DNA of 64,000 nucleotides from Micromonospora sp. NBC_00421 (GCF_036017915.1 NZ_CP107929.1:3848001-3912000), one strand, 5' to 3'. Shown: positions 44,124 through 55,251, numbered from the stretch's first letter. A program made the numbers and translations. The notes: generated by a model not told the origin, from the letters alone.

Positions 44124-44528
44124 ATGCCGATGATCGAACAGGTGTCGTTGGGGGTGGCCGATGACCGCCGTGCCGGCCGGTTCTGGGCCGCTGCCCTGGG
44201 GTACGTCCGACGCCCGCCCCGTTACCCGGGAGACGAGTGGATCGTGCTGGAGCCGCCGTCCGGCACCGCCGGAGTGGCGCTCGCCATGGACGTCAGCGAC
44301 AGCCCGGTGGCGGAGTTCCCCCGCATCCACCTCGACCTGCACGTGGGAGACCGGGACCTCGACGACGAGGTCGAACGGCTGCTCGGGTTGGGTGCGGGCC
44401 GGGTCGACTGGCCGCACTACCCGGCCGAACCCGAGCCCGGTCAGCTGCCCTACGTGGTCCTCGCCGACACCGAGGGGAACCGGTTCTGTGTCTCCGGGCA
44501 CCGCCGGGCGGGCACCTTCTTCGGCTGA
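44124..44528 (+). CDS. Glyoxalase/VOC-fold protein
   Basis: A 134-residue protein with paired beta-alpha-beta-beta-beta units of the vicinal-oxygen-chelate fold, glyoxalase-like subgroup: IEQVSLGVADDRRAGRFWAA at the start, WIVLEPP, HLDLHVGDRDLDDEVERLL and YVVLADTEGNRFCV at the end. Only some metal-ligand positions are clear, so it may be a binding protein. ATG 44124 lies six bases after TAGCCT, the recurring leaderless layout. Substrate unknown. Confidence 0.8.
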   Translation: MPMIEQVSLGVADDRRAGRFWAAALGYVRRPPRYPGDEWIVLEPPSGTAGVALAMDVSDSPVAEFPRIHLDLHVGDRDLDDEVERLLGLGAGRVDWPHYPAEPEPGQLPYVVLADTEGNRFCVSGHRRAGTFFG

Positions 44529-44578
44529 GCTGCACCCCGGTTACCGTCCGGTCCTCCACCGGCCGCGCGGTGTCCGCA

Positions 44579-44690
44579 GCACCGTGGGACCAGCCGGACC
44601 CCGACGACCACTCGACATCCACGGCACCGTGGGACCAGCCGGGCCCGGACGACCACACGACATCCACGGCACCCGGGGAACCAGTCGGGG
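44579..44690. repeat. 45-bp imperfect tandem repeat
   Basis: The unit beginning GCACCGTGGGACCAGCCGG and ending GACATCCACG starts at about 44579 and 44624, with a diverged partial copy at about 44669. It occupies the gap after the VOC gene; a 45-bp period keeps frame but no start or ribosome site supports translation. Confidence 0.7.
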
Positions 44691-44699
44691 CCGGACATG

Positions 44700-44728
44700 G
44701 GCAGGGCCCCCGCACCGGGGGCCCTGCC
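44700..44728. terminator. Bidirectional terminator
   Basis: A 13-bp perfect stem, GGCAGGGCCCCCG (44700-44712), loop CAC, and complement (44716-44728), between convergent genes. Confidence 0.85.
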
Positions 44729-44804
44729 TCTGTACCGTCCTCCGCATCGGAGTTCGGCCATGCACCGGGAGGAATGCCCCCGCCCGGTGCCGTACGGGTC
44801 GTTG

Positions 44805-45950
44805 TTACGCCTCGGTGGGAGTCAGTAGGCCCCCACCGTCGGGGGTCGTCCACCGGGGGCCGTTCACGGTCGCGCCGGGGCGCGAAAGCCCGTCGGTGAC
44901 CGGGCCGCCAATCGCCGGGGTGACCAGGGGGACGGTCACGGTGAGCAACGCGCCGTCCCGCTCGATCGGCGCGGGCCGGCCCAGCCGGGCCACCGTCCGG
45001 ATCATCGGCGTGTTCTCCGCCTGGGTGTGCAGGACCAGTGCCGCGTACCCGGCCCGCTCCGCGTGGACGAGCAGCCGGCGTAGCAGCGCGGTGCCCAGGC
45101 CGCGCCGTTGCCAGTCGTCCCGGACGAGCAGCGCCCCCTCCGCCTCGTCACCCTCGGCGAGCAGGTTGGCCAGCGCGACGACCGACTCCGCCGCCCCGCC
45201 GGAGCCGGCCGTCGTCGTGGCCACCAGGGTCAGCCCCCGGGCCGGTTCCAGCAGTCGACGCAGCCGGCTCGGCGAGGGCAGTGCCGCCCCGCTCAGGTAA
45301 CGCCGTTGCCGGCTCTGCGCCGAGCACCCCTCGTGCAGCTCCACCACCCCCGCCAGGTCGTCGGCGGTCGCCGGCCGGACGGTCAGCTCCGCCCCGTCGG
45401 GCAGCACCAGGGTCACCCGGTCGGCGTCCCGCCGGGCCACCGCCGCCGCCAACTCGACAAGCGCCTGCGCCCGGGCGTACTCCGCCGGGGTGAAGCTGGG
45501 CGCCTGCCGACGCAACTCATACGAGCCGCCGGCCGGGTCGGTGAGCAGCATGGTCGTGGTGCCCACCGCGTCGTGCGCCACGGCGGGTGTCGGCCGCCAG
45601 ATCACCTCGTCCGCGCCGAGCGTGGTGCGGAGCACCTCACCGGTCTGCTCCGGGTCCCGCACCAGCCGGGTGGCCAGCCCGAGCGCCCGGGTCGGCTGGT
45701 CGACCAGGCCGCGCGCCTCGCTGCGCGCCACCCAGCAGTCCCGGCCCCGCCCCCGCTCGACGGCCGCGATCAGGTCGGCCTCACCGAGTGCGTCCGGCGC
45801 GTCGACGAGGAAGTCGTCCACCGCGCCGACCTCGGTGGTGTGCACCTGCACGGTGAGGATGTTGACCCCCCGCAACGCGAGACTCGCGGTGAGGACCGAC
45901 AGGTAGCCCGGTCGGTCGTCCACGGTCGCCCGGATTCGCCACAGCGCCAT
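44805..45950 (-). CDS. ACT-GNAT amino-acid-responsive protein acetyltransferase (Kat-like)
   Basis: A 381-residue fusion. The ACT domain is at residues 1-75 (ALWRIRATVDDRPGYLSVLT, GVNILTVQVH), a linking domain runs to about 190, and the C-terminal GNAT acetyltransferase (about 195-345) has the acetyl-CoA loop DDWQRRGLGTALLRRLL. ACT-GNAT proteins from Micromonospora (MaKat type) are known to acetylate acetyl-CoA synthetase lysines when amino acids bind the ACT domain, so a similar role is likely. ATG 45950 follows AAGGGAG. It sits 89 bp behind a second ACT gene of similar plan but without GNAT. Several paralogues may exist per genome, so exact orthology is open. Confidence 0.8.
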   Translation of the reverse strand: MALWRIRATVDDRPGYLSVLTASLALRGVNILTVQVHTTEVGAVDDFLVDAPDALGEADLIAAVERGRGRDCWVARSEARGLVDQPTRALGLATRLVRDPEQTGEVLRTTLGADEVIWRPTPAVAHDAVGTTTMLLTDPAGGSYELRRQAPSFTPAEYARAQALVELAAAVARRDADRVTLVLPDGAELTVRPATADDLAGVVELHEGCSAQSRQRRYLSGAALPSPSRLRRLLEPARGLTLVATTTAGSGGAAESVVALANLLAEGDEAEGALLVRDDWQRRGLGTALLRRLLVHAERAGYAALVLHTQAENTPMIRTVARLGRPAPIERDGALLTVTVPLVTPAIGGPVTDGLSRPGATVNGPRWTTPDGGGLLTPTEA

Positions 45951-46039
45951 GTCCACTCCCTTCCCCACCACCAACCCTGCCCGGCGCCTGTTGCCGTGGC
46001 GTTGCCCGGCGGTGTCGCAGCGGCAACCGTTCGCCCAGG

Positions 46040-46741
46040 TCAGGTGACGGTGGTCACCGACCGCGGCCCGACCAGGTCGAGCCGGTCGCCGAGGATCACC
46101 GCGCTGGCCCGGACCAACTGGGCGAGCCGGTCCACCTCGGTGGCGTGGAAGGCGGCGGCGGTCAGCGGCTCGGCGTGGTCCCGGGCGACCACCAGCACCA
46201 GACCGGCCCGCCCGAACGGCGCGATCGCGTAGTGCGTGCCGTCGGCGACGGTCAGCGTGCGGGCCCGCAGCGGGGTCACCTCGGGCAACCGGGGCGGCTC
46301 CGGGGCACGCCAGCTGGCGTGGCCGACGGTCGCCGTCCCACCACCGGCACGTGAGGCCCAGTCGAGGGGTACGACGGCAGCCACCGCCCAGTCCGCGGCG
46401 AGCAGCCCGGGAACCGCGTCGACCAGGGTGGCCACCCCGTCGGTGGGGTTCGCCGCCACCTGGGCGAGCAGTTCTGCGTCCTGACCGGTGGTGGTGGGCG
46501 CGCCGATCGCCCGCCACACCCCGTCGACGCGTACCCCCGGGATGGCGGCGAGACCGGCGAGCAGCCCCTCGACCCGGGCGGCGCCCGGCCAGACGACGGT
46601 GAAGTCGTCGACCGCCCGGCCGCCGAGGCGTTCCAGCACCACCACCTGGACGATGTCGGCACCGGAGACGCCGAGCGTGCGGGCCACCTGGCCGAGTGTC
46701 CCGGGTCGGTCCGGCAGGGTCACCCGAACTCTCAGCAACAT
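46040..46741 (-). CDS. ACT-domain regulatory protein
   Basis: A 233-residue protein. The N terminus (1-75) is an ACT domain (LLRVRVTLPDRPGTLGQVAR, GADIVQVVVLERLGGRAVDD). The C-terminal part (about 90-225) looks like a degenerate GAF/PAS-like sensor fold (ADWAVAAVVPLD, HYAIAPFGRAGLVLVVARDH) and resembles the middle domain of the downstream ACT-GNAT protein. ATG 46741 follows GGAGGG. The two genes are an operon, so this may be an amino-acid-sensing partner of the acetyltransferase; this is inference. Confidence 0.7.
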   Translation of the reverse strand: MLLRVRVTLPDRPGTLGQVARTLGVSGADIVQVVVLERLGGRAVDDFTVVWPGAARVEGLLAGLAAIPGVRVDGVWRAIGAPTTTGQDAELLAQVAANPTDGVATLVDAVPGLLAADWAVAAVVPLDWASRAGGGTATVGHASWRAPEPPRLPEVTPLRARTLTVADGTHYAIAPFGRAGLVLVVARDHAEPLTAAAFHATEVDRLAQLVRASAVILGDRLDLVGPRSVTTVT

Positions 46742-46893
46742 GTCTGTCCCTCCGCTCGGCGGGCCGACCGCACACGGCCGGCAGGCTGGTTCCCAGCCTG
46801 CCGGCTGACCATTTCGCCCCTGTTGCCGTGGCATGTCCCGGGCGGAAAATTGTCGACCTTGACAACCCGGCTGACCTGCCATCAACTAGTCGG

Positions 46894-48066
46894 ATGACCG
46901 AGCCGGCCGTCGACGCGCCCCCCGGCGGCAGCCTCCCCGGCGGTGCACCGCCGACCGGGTCACCGCAGGCCGGGGCACCGCAGGCCGGGGCACCGCAGGC
47001 CGGGGCACCGCAGGCCGGGGCACCGCAGGCCGGATCGCCGCCGGGGCTGGATCTCGACCGGCTCGGCGGTTGGCTGGCCGCGCACCGGCCGGAGCTGGCC
47101 GACGGGCCGCTGCGGGCCAGCCTGATCACCGGCGGCAAGTCCAACCTGACCTACCTGCTGCGCTGCGGCGAGCACGAGGTGGTCCTGCGTCGCCCACCGC
47201 TGGGGCACGTGCTGGCCACCGCCCACGACATGGCCCGTGAGCACCGGGTGATCTCCGCACTCGCGCCGACCGCCGTGCCGGTGCCCGAAGCGCTGCTGAG
47301 CTGCGCCGACCCGGCGGTGATCGGCGCACCGTTCTACCTGATGCAGCGGGTGTCGGGCGAGGTGCTGCGCACCCGGAAGCAGACCGATCCGCTCACCGAC
47401 CGGCAGCGCCGCGACCTGGCCTGGGCGATGATGGACACCCTCGCCGCGCTGCACACCGTCGACCCCGGCGAGGTGGGGTTGGCCGACTTCGGTCGCCCCG
47501 AGGGCTATCTCGGCCGGCAGGTACGCCGCTGGGCCGGCCAGCTCGACCGGTCCCGCAGCCGGGAGCTGCCCGGGGTGGACGAGCTGCGTGACGCGCTGGC
47601 CGCCTCGGTGCCCGAGGGGGTCAACGCCGGCCGGATCGTGCACGGTGACTTCCGGCTGGACAACCTGCTCACCACCGTCGACCCGGTGGCGGTCCGGGCG
47701 GTGCTGGACTGGGAGATGGCCACCCTGGGCGACCCGCTGGCCGACCTGGGGCTGCTGCTCACCTACTGGGACGTGCTCGGCGACAGCGACCTCGCCGAGG
47801 GCAACCCGGTCGCCGACGGGCTCGGCCCGCGCGCGGGGTTCCCCACCGGCACCGAGCTGATCGAGAGGTACGCCGGGCGCAGCGACGTCGACGTGGGGCC
47901 GCTGCACTGGCACCTGGCGCTCGGTTGTTTCAAGCTCGCGGTGATCTGCGAGGGCATCCACTACCGGCACACCCTCGGGCAGACCCTCGGCGGTGGGTTC
48001 GACCGGATCGGCGAGATGGTGCCGCCGCTTGTCGAGCACGGTCTGCGCGCGGTCGGGGGGAACTGA
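46894..48066 (+). CDS. APH-family phosphotransferase (acyl-CoA dehydrogenase associated)
   Basis: A 390-residue kinase-fold protein. Residues 10-50 are an insertion of repeated GAPQA units (15-bp DNA repeat from about 46966). Then follow a nucleotide-binding [40 protein letters not shown], the catalytic loop [12 protein letters not shown] and the metal motif [17 protein letters not shown]. This is the ACAD10/11- and LvaA-type group, which phosphorylates 4-hydroxyacyl-CoA. Minus-10-like TCAACT and a TTGACA (46859-46864) with 17-nt spacing lie so that ATG 46894 would be leaderless. Its stop overlaps the start of an acyl-CoA dehydrogenase gene, the usual partner. Confidence 0.85.
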   Translation: MTEPAVDAPPGGSLPGGAPPTGSPQAGAPQAGAPQAGAPQAGAPQAGSPPGLDLDRLGGWLAAHRPELADGPLRASLITGGKSNLTYLLRCGEHEVVLRRPPLGHVLATAHDMAREHRVISALAPTAVPVPEALLSCADPAVIGAPFYLMQRVSGEVLRTRKQTDPLTDRQRRDLAWAMMDTLAALHTVDPGEVGLADFGRPEGYLGRQVRRWAGQLDRSRSRELPGVDELRDALAASVPEGVNAGRIVHGDFRLDNLLTTVDPVAVRAVLDWEMATLGDPLADLGLLLTYWDVLGDSDLAEGNPVADGLGPRAGFPTGTELIERYAGRSDVDVGPLHWHLALGCFKLAVICEGIHYRHTLGQTLGGGFDRIGEMVPPLVEHGLRAVGGN

Positions 48067-49277
48067 TGGACTTCGGGTACGACGAGCGCACCGTCGAGCT
48101 GCGCGAGCGGCTCGGCGCGTTCCTGGACGAGTGCGTCCTGCCGGCCGAGCCGGTGCACGCCGAGCAGGTCACGGCGGCGGGTGACCCGTGGGCGCGGTCC
48201 CCGGTGCTCGACGAGCTGAAGACCGAGGCACGCCGGCGCGGCCTGTGGAACCTCTTCCTGCCCGATCCGCGCTACGGCGCCGGGCTGACCAACCTCCAGT
48301 ACGCCCCGCTCGCCGAGCTGACCGGTCGCAGCCCGCACCTGGCCCCCGAGGCGGTCAACTGCGCCGCCCCGGACACCGGCAACATGGAGTTGCTCGCCGA
48401 GTTCGGCACCGAGGCGCAGCGCGAACGGTGGCTCACCCCCCTGCTGGCCGGGGAGATCCGCTCGGCGTTCTGCATGACCGAGCCGGAGGTGGCCTCCTCC
48501 GACGCCACCAACATCGCCACCCGGATCGTCCGCGACGGCGACGAGTACGTGGTCGACGGGCGCAAGTGGTGGTCGTCCGGGGCGATGGATCCGCGCTGCG
48601 AGATCTTCATCGTGATGGGCAAGACCGACCCGACCGCCGACCGGCACCGCCAGCAGAGCATGGTGCTGGTGCCCCGGAACACGCCCGGGGTGCACGTCCG
48701 CCGGGGCATGACCGTCTTCGGCTACTCCGACGCCCCGCACGGCGGGCACGCCGAGATCGACTTCACCGACGTCCGGGTGCCGGCGGAGAACCTGATCGGC
48801 GACGAGGGGGCCGGGTTCGCCATCGCCCAGGCCCGGCTCGGGCCGGGCCGGATCCACCACTGCATGCGCCTGGTCGGGATGGCCGAGCGGGCCCTGGAAC
48901 TGCTCTGCCGGCGGGCCAACCAGCGGATCGCGTTCGGCCGGCCGCTGGCCGAGCAGGGTGTGGTCCGGGAGTGGATCGCCGAGTCCCGGGTGCGCATCGA
49001 GCAGGCCCGGCTGCTGGTGCTCAAGACCGCCTGGCTGATGGACACGGTCGGCAACCGCGGCGCGCACACCGAGATCCAGGCCATCAAGATCGCCACGCCG
49101 GCGATGGCCGAGTGGGTGATCGACAAGGCGATCCAGGGGTACGGCGGCGCCGGCGTCAGCCAGGACACCCCGCTCGCCGGGCTCTGGGCCCAGGCCCGCA
49201 CCCTACGGCTCGCCGACGGCCCCGACGAGGTGCACCGGTCGTCCCTGGCCAAGCGGGAACTGCGCCGCTGGTCCTGA
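48066..49277 (+). CDS. Acyl-CoA dehydrogenase (ACAD11/LvaC-like)
   Basis: A 403-residue FAD enzyme with the three-part acyl-CoA dehydrogenase fold. It shows [20 protein letters not shown] (FAD/substrate region), [50 protein letters not shown] and [13 protein letters not shown]. The KWWSSGA and RIHHCMR segments mark the ACAD10/11-like group. ATG 48066 shares a base with the stop of the phosphotransferase gene (TGATG). Together they suggest degradation of 4-hydroxy fatty acids through a 4-phosphoacyl-CoA intermediate. Confidence 0.9.
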   Translation: MDFGYDERTVELRERLGAFLDECVLPAEPVHAEQVTAAGDPWARSPVLDELKTEARRRGLWNLFLPDPRYGAGLTNLQYAPLAELTGRSPHLAPEAVNCAAPDTGNMELLAEFGTEAQRERWLTPLLAGEIRSAFCMTEPEVASSDATNIATRIVRDGDEYVVDGRKWWSSGAMDPRCEIFIVMGKTDPTADRHRQQSMVLVPRNTPGVHVRRGMTVFGYSDAPHGGHAEIDFTDVRVPAENLIGDEGAGFAIAQARLGPGRIHHCMRLVGMAERALELLCRRANQRIAFGRPLAEQGVVREWIAESRVRIEQARLLVLKTAWLMDTVGNRGAHTEIQAIKIATPAMAEWVIDKAIQGYGGAGVSQDTPLAGLWAQARTLRLADGPDEVHRSSLAKRELRRWS

Positions 49278-49327
49278 CCCGCCGACCCGGCGCGACCCGG
49301 TGACGGCACCGGCGCTGTCGAAGCGCT

Positions 49328-50374
49328 TCAGGTGGAGGCACGCTGGATGAGCTCGGTGTCCAGCAGCAGCTGCGGGGTGGGCACGTCCTCGCCCCGGATC
49401 CGGGCCACCAGCAGGCGGGCCATCTGCCGACCCATCTCCTCCACCGGCTGGAAGACAGTGGTCAGCGGCGGATCGGCCTGCTGGGCGACCGGGGAGTCGT
49501 CGAAGCCGATGATCGCGACGTCCTCGGGCACCCGACGGCCCGCCTCGCGCAGCGTGCGCAGCGCACCGAAGGCCATCAGGTCGGAGGCGACGAAGACGGC
49601 GTCCAACTCGGGGCAGGCCTCCAGCAGCCGTTTCATGCAGGCCGCGCCGCTGCCCTCGCTGAAGTCCCCGTACGCGATCATGCGGGGGTCGAGCCCACCG
49701 ATGGTGGCCTCCACGGCCTCCCGGTAGCCGACCAGCCGGGCCAGGCCGGCGCCCATGTCCTGTGGGCCGGCGATGGTGGCGATCCGCCGGCGGCCCCGCC
49801 GCGCCAGGTGCTGCACCGCGTTGCGGGCACCGCCGACGTTGTCGACGTCGACGAACCAGGACGGCCGGGCGCCGTGGCGCAGCATCCGGGCCGGTCGGCC
49901 GCCGAGCACGGTGGGCAGGTCGCGCTCCTCCAGCAGGGTGGGCAGCGGGTCGGAGTCGTGCAGCGACAGCAGCAGGACCCCGTCGACGTGCTGGTTGGTC
50001 AGGTGGTTCTCGACCCGTTCCCGTTCGATCGGGGACTGCACCATGGCGAGCCAGAGTTGCAGCGGCGTCTCCAGCAGGCCGGAGCTGACGCCCCGGACGA
50101 TGCCGGCGAAGAACGGCTCGGTGAAGACCCGCTCCCCCGACTCGGAGACCACCAGGGCCACCGAGTCGGTCCGCTGGGTGACCAGGGCCCGGGCCGCCCG
50201 GTTCGGGACGTACCCCAGCTCGGCGATGGCCTGCTGGACGGCGGCCCGCGCCTCCGGACTGACCTGGGGTGAGCCGTTGACCACCCGGGAGACCGTGCCC
50301 CGCCCGACACCCGCGCGGGCGGCGACCGCGTCGAGGGTCGGGCGCCCGAGTGACCGGGTGCGTTGCGTTGTCAT
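49328..50374 (-). CDS. cebR: CebR-like LacI-family repressor
   Basis: A 348-residue LacI-type regulator. The N-terminal HTH reads PTLDAVAARAGVGRGTVSRV VNGSPQVSPEA, followed by a periplasmic-binding-like ligand domain (VALVVSESGERVFTEPFFAG, VAIIGFDDSPVAQQADPPLT). ATG 50374 follows GGAGGAG. It closes the cebEFG-bglC cluster on the same strand. CebR of Streptomyces represses cellobiose uptake and cellulase genes and is released by cello-oligosaccharides; the matching TGGGAGCGCTCCCA-type boxes occur before cebE and the GH9 gene. No such box was seen directly before cebR itself. Confidence 0.9.
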   Translation of the reverse strand: MTTQRTRSLGRPTLDAVAARAGVGRGTVSRVVNGSPQVSPEARAAVQQAIAELGYVPNRAARALVTQRTDSVALVVSESGERVFTEPFFAGIVRGVSSGLLETPLQLWLAMVQSPIERERVENHLTNQHVDGVLLLSLHDSDPLPTLLEERDLPTVLGGRPARMLRHGARPSWFVDVDNVGGARNAVQHLARRGRRRIATIAGPQDMGAGLARLVGYREAVEATIGGLDPRMIAYGDFSEGSGAACMKRLLEACPELDAVFVASDLMAFGALRTLREAGRRVPEDVAIIGFDDSPVAQQADPPLTTVFQPVEEMGRQMARLLVARIRGEDVPTPQLLLDTELIQRAST

Positions 50375-50392
50375 CGTCTGCTCCTCCGACGT

Positions 50393-50446
50393 CGGACGGT
50401 CCCCGCCGGCCGCCCCCGGGGGTGGGCGGCGCGGCGGGGCCGTCCG
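50393..50446 (-). terminator. GC hairpin between bglC and cebR
   Basis: CGGACGG plus CCCCGCC (50393-50407) pair with GGCGGGG plus CCGTCCG (50433-50446) around a second inner GC stem. It lies between the bglC stop and the cebR start and could uncouple repressor expression from the operon. Confidence 0.55.
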
Positions 50447-50466
50447 GAATGCTGGCTGGCCTCTGC

Positions 50467-51896
<1,430 letters not shown>

Positions 51897-51900
<4 letters not shown>

Positions 51901-52739
51901 GACTTGACGGCGCCTTCCATGATGCCGCCGATGATCTGGCGGCCGAACAGGATGAACACGATCACCAACGGCACGGTGCCGACGGCGGTCGCGGCGAACA
52001 CCTGCGAGTAGTCGGTGTAGTAGGCGTAGGACAGGAACGCCAGCGACACCTGCAGGGTCGGGTTCTCGGGGGTGAGCACGGCGTACGGCCACAGGTAGGA
52101 GTTCCAGGTCTCCATGAAGGTGAGCAGGCCGAGCACGGCGGCGGCGGGGCGCAGCGCCGGCAGCACGATGTTCCAGAAGATCCGGAAGGTGCTGGCGCCG
52201 TCGACCCGGCCGGCCTCGATCAGCTCGTCGGAGATGGCCTGGATGGCGTACTGCCGCATCATGAACACGCCGAAGGCACTGACCAGGAAGGGCACGGTCA
52301 CCGCGAGGAGGGTGTCGTACCAGCCGAAGTCCTGGATCATGCCCCAGAGCGGGATCAGGCCGAGCTGGGTCGGGATCATCATGGTCACGATGATCGTCAG
52401 CAGCAGGGCGTTGCGGCCCCGGAACCGCAGCTTGGCGAAGGCGAACCCGGCCAGTGACCCGGTGATCACCACCGAGACGGTGACCACCGCGGAGACGATC
52501 ACCGAATTGAGCAGGCCGGTGAGGAAGTTCGCCGCCGGATTGTCGAGCACCCGCCCGAAGTTCGCGCCGAACTCGCCGGCCGGGGTGAACGGCGGCGGCA
52601 CGTCGTTGATCTGGTCGAGGCTGCGGGTGGCGATGACCACCATGTAGTAGAAGGGGTAGACCGAGAAGAGCACCGCGACGACGAGCGCGATGTAGAGCAG
52701 CGGGCTGGTGCGCCAGAGGCGCTGGGATGCCTGGTTCAC
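51897..52739 (-). CDS. cebG: Cellobiose ABC transporter permease CebG
   Basis: A 280-residue MalG-type permease with six membrane helices and the EAA coupling motif [20 protein letters not shown]. The long first periplasmic loop ([14 protein letters not shown]) is typical. GTG 52739 starts ten bases after the cebF stop. Works with CebF and a shared ATPase (usually MsiK), which is not encoded here. Confidence 0.92.
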
Positions 52740-52749
52740 GGCGCGGTCC

Positions 52750-53718
52750 TCACTTCACCGAACGGCGGACGAGCAGGAAGTTCACCAGCGAGACCAGGGC
52801 GATCATGACGAACATCGCCCAGGCCACCGCGGCGCCGTAGCCGGCGGTGCTGAGGTTCTCGATGCCGAGCTCGTACATGTACATCGCCAGGGTCTGGAAC
52901 TCGCGCTGGTCGCCACCGATGATGTTGCCGTTGGCGAAGACCAGCGGCTCGGTGAAGAGCTGGAGCCCACCGATGGTGGAGAGGGTGACCACGAAGACGA
53001 AGGTCGGGGTCAGCATCGGCAGGGTGATCTTCCAGAACTGCTTCCACTGGTTGGCGCCGTCGATCGCGGCTGCCTCGTAGAGGTCCTTCGGGATGGCCTG
53101 CATGCCGGCCAGCAGGATCAGCGTGTTGTAGCCGGTCCACCGCCAGTTCACCATCGAGGCGATGGCCGTCCAGGAGCTCCACTTCTGGGCGTCCCAGTCG
53201 ACCGCGTCGACCCCGACCAGGCTGAGCATCCAGTTGATCAGGCCGAAGTCGCGCTGGAAGAGCATGCCGAAGACGATCGCCACGGCGGCCACGGAGACCA
53301 CGTTGGGCATGAAGATGGCCATCCGGAACAGCGTCCGGGCCCGCAGGAAGGTGCGGTTGAGCATGGTGGCCAGGAAGAGCGCCAGGAGCAGCTGCGGAAT
53401 CGTCGACAGGAAGAAGATGCCGAACGTGTTGATCGTGGCGTTCCAGAAGTACTCGTCGCCGAACAGCCGGGTGTAGTTGTCGAACCCGATGAAGGTGTGG
53501 TCGCCGATGAGGTTCCAGTCGTGCAGCGACATCCACGCGGTGCGCAGCATCGGGTAGAACCCGAAGATGCCGAAGATCACGAAGAACGGGGCGATGTAGA
53601 GGTAGGGCGAGAGCTTGAGGTCGAGGCGGTTCAGGGTGATCGCCCGGCTGCGCCGCCGGGGAGGTGTGGGAGGTGGTGCGCTGGGCGACGGCGGTGCCGT
53701 CGTGGCCGAGAGGCTCAT
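52750..53718 (-). CDS. cebF: Cellobiose ABC transporter permease CebF
   Basis: A 322-residue MalF-type permease: cytoplasmic Pro-rich N terminus (about 1-40), six membrane helices, the EAA motif YEAAAIDGANQWKQFWKITLPML. ATG 53718. It is separated from cebE by 115 bp with a hairpin, the common arrangement that keeps the binding protein more abundant than the membrane subunits. Confidence 0.92.
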   Translation of the reverse strand: MSLSATTAPPSPSAPPPTPPRRRSRAITLNRLDLKLSPYLYIAPFFVIFGIFGFYPMLRTAWMSLHDWNLIGDHTFIGFDNYTRLFGDEYFWNATINTFGIFFLSTIPQLLLALFLATMLNRTFLRARTLFRMAIFMPNVVSVAAVAIVFGMLFQRDFGLINWMLSLVGVDAVDWDAQKWSSWTAIASMVNWRWTGYNTLILLAGMQAIPKDLYEAAAIDGANQWKQFWKITLPMLTPTFVFVVTLSTIGGLQLFTEPLVFANGNIIGGDQREFQTLAMYMYELGIENLSTAGYGAAVAWAMFVMIALVSLVNFLLVRRSVK

Positions 53719-53783
53719 GCGGGGTCCTTTCCCGGCTCCGGCGGGGCCGGTGCGGCGGGCGGTACGTGCAACGGGACGCCGTT

Positions 53784-53814
53784 GGTGGCGCCCGGGACAT
53801 GCCCGGACGCCACC
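53784..53814 (-). terminator. Attenuating hairpin between cebE and cebF
   Basis: GGTGGCG (53784-53790) pairs with CGCCACC (53808-53814), and inner CCGGG/CCCGG extends the stem around loop ACATG. Probably stabilises cebE mRNA or lowers read-through into cebF. Confidence 0.6.
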
Positions 53815-53833
53815 GCCGGTGGTGGTGCAGTGA

Positions 53834-55126
53834 TCAGAAGGCGCCCTGGGTCTTGGCGTCCTTTTGGAACTGCTCCCAGGCCTTGTCCTTGGGGGACTGC
53901 CCGTTCTCGTACGAGCGCAGCGCCGGCTCGAACGCGTTCTCCTTGATCGCCTGGTGCTTCGGGCCGAGGTGCAGCGGCTGGATCTTCTCGACGCTCTCGC
54001 CGAAGATCTTGCCGGTCGGCGCGCCGCTGAAGTACTCGTTGGTGTAGCCGGTGAAGTCCGGGTTCTTCAGCGCCTCGAGGTTGGTCGGCAGCGGGCCCTT
54101 GAGCTTGAACGCCTCGACCTGGCTCTTCGCGTTGGTCAGGTACTCGGCGAGCTTCGCCGCCTCCTTGGGGAACTTGCTCTGGGTCGGCACGGCGAGCCAG
54201 GAGCCGCCCCAGTTGCCCGCGCCGCCGGGAACCGGCGCGACGTCCCACTTGCCCTTGTTCTCCGGCCCGGAGTTGTCGGCGACGATACCGAGCATCCACG
54301 ACGGGCAGAAGGTGGCCGCGAAGGTGCCCTGCTTGAAGCCGGCGGACCACTCGGGCGACCAGGTGGCGCTCTTCGAGGAGATCTTCGCGTCGGACATCGC
54401 GACAGCGGTGTCCCACGCGGTCTTCACCGCCGCGCTCTTGTCGGCGACGACGTTGTCCTCCTTGTCGTAGAACAGGTCACCGCCCTGCTGGACCATGACC
54501 GCGCTGGCCGCGGTGGTGACCGAGTCGATCAGGCCCTTGTTGGTGGCGGCCCGGTACTTCTTGCCGGTCTCGATGAAGGCGTTCCAGTCCGGCCAGAGCG
54601 CCGCCACCTGGTCCCGCTCGGTCGGCAGCTTGGCCGCGGCGAACAGGTCCTTGCGGTAGCAGACCGCCAGGCTGCCGACGTCGGTGGGCAGGCCGATCAG
54701 CCGGCCGTCCGCCGCCTTGCCCAGCTCCCACTTCCACGGCAGGTATTCCTTGCTGTGGTCGGCGATCAGCGGCGCCAGGTCGGCCCAGTTGGCCGGGTTC
54801 GTCTTGAACTCGTTGAGGATGCCCTCTTCGAGCGCGGTCACGTCCGCCGCACCCTTGCCGGTGGCCAGCGCCCGGACCACCTTCGGCCGGTACTCGTTGA
54901 GCTGCGCGGTCTTGCGCAGCTCAACCTTGATGCCGGTGTCCTTCTCGTACTGCTTGACGATCTCGTCATATCCGAACTCGCCGAAGGTGTCCACGACCAG
55001 CTTGCTGGGCTTGCCGCCGGACTCCTTGGCGTCGTCGTCCTTGCCGCAGGCCGCGAGTCCGCCGATGGCGGTTACCGCGGCCAGGGCGGCGACCGCGAAG
55101 CGGTTACGCCGCGTGGTGACGCTCAT
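53834..55126 (-). CDS. cebE: Cellobiose-binding lipoprotein CebE
   Basis: A 430-residue extracytoplasmic solute-binding protein. The signal peptide ends in the lipobox LAAC (AALAAVTAIGGLAACGKDDD), so Cys is lipidated. The mature part is a MalE-type family 1 binding protein (LVVDTFGEFGYDEIVKQYEK, GLPTDVGSLAVCYRKDLF, WSPEWSAGFKQGTFAATFCP). ATG 55126 follows AAAAGGGG. Two CebR boxes lie in its promoter. Captures cellobiose and cello-oligosaccharides released by secreted cellulases. Confidence 0.93.
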   Translation of the reverse strand: MSVTTRRNRFAVAALAAVTAIGGLAACGKDDDAKESGGKPSKLVVDTFGEFGYDEIVKQYEKDTGIKVELRKTAQLNEYRPKVVRALATGKGAADVTALEEGILNEFKTNPANWADLAPLIADHSKEYLPWKWELGKAADGRLIGLPTDVGSLAVCYRKDLFAAAKLPTERDQVAALWPDWNAFIETGKKYRAATNKGLIDSVTTAASAVMVQQGGDLFYDKEDNVVADKSAAVKTAWDTAVAMSDAKISSKSATWSPEWSAGFKQGTFAATFCPSWMLGIVADNSGPENKGKWDVAPVPGGAGNWGGSWLAVPTQSKFPKEAAKLAEYLTNAKSQVEAFKLKGPLPTNLEALKNPDFTGYTNEYFSGAPTGKIFGESVEKIQPLHLGPKHQAIKENAFEPALRSYENGQSPKDKAWEQFQKDAKTQGAF

Positions 55127-55251
55127 CCTGACCCCTTTTCGATGGTGAGGCTGGGTGGGTGTGGTGGGGGGTGCCGTAGCGCGTCCCGGGCCGGCCCGAC
55201 GTCGGCCGCCGGTCGGTCGGAGGTGGTCTCGGGTGATCCGCACCACGCCCT

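Noticed and set aside
44450..44804. Minus-strand frames reading repeated VRARLVPRCRGCR or WSHGAVD units
   Set aside because: Come from the 45-bp DNA repeat; no start signal and interrupted by the terminator.
49320..49329. Palindrome GAAGCGCTTC resembling a LacI-type operator
   Set aside because: Lies between two gene ends (acyl-CoA dehydrogenase and cebR stops) with no promoter; probably chance.
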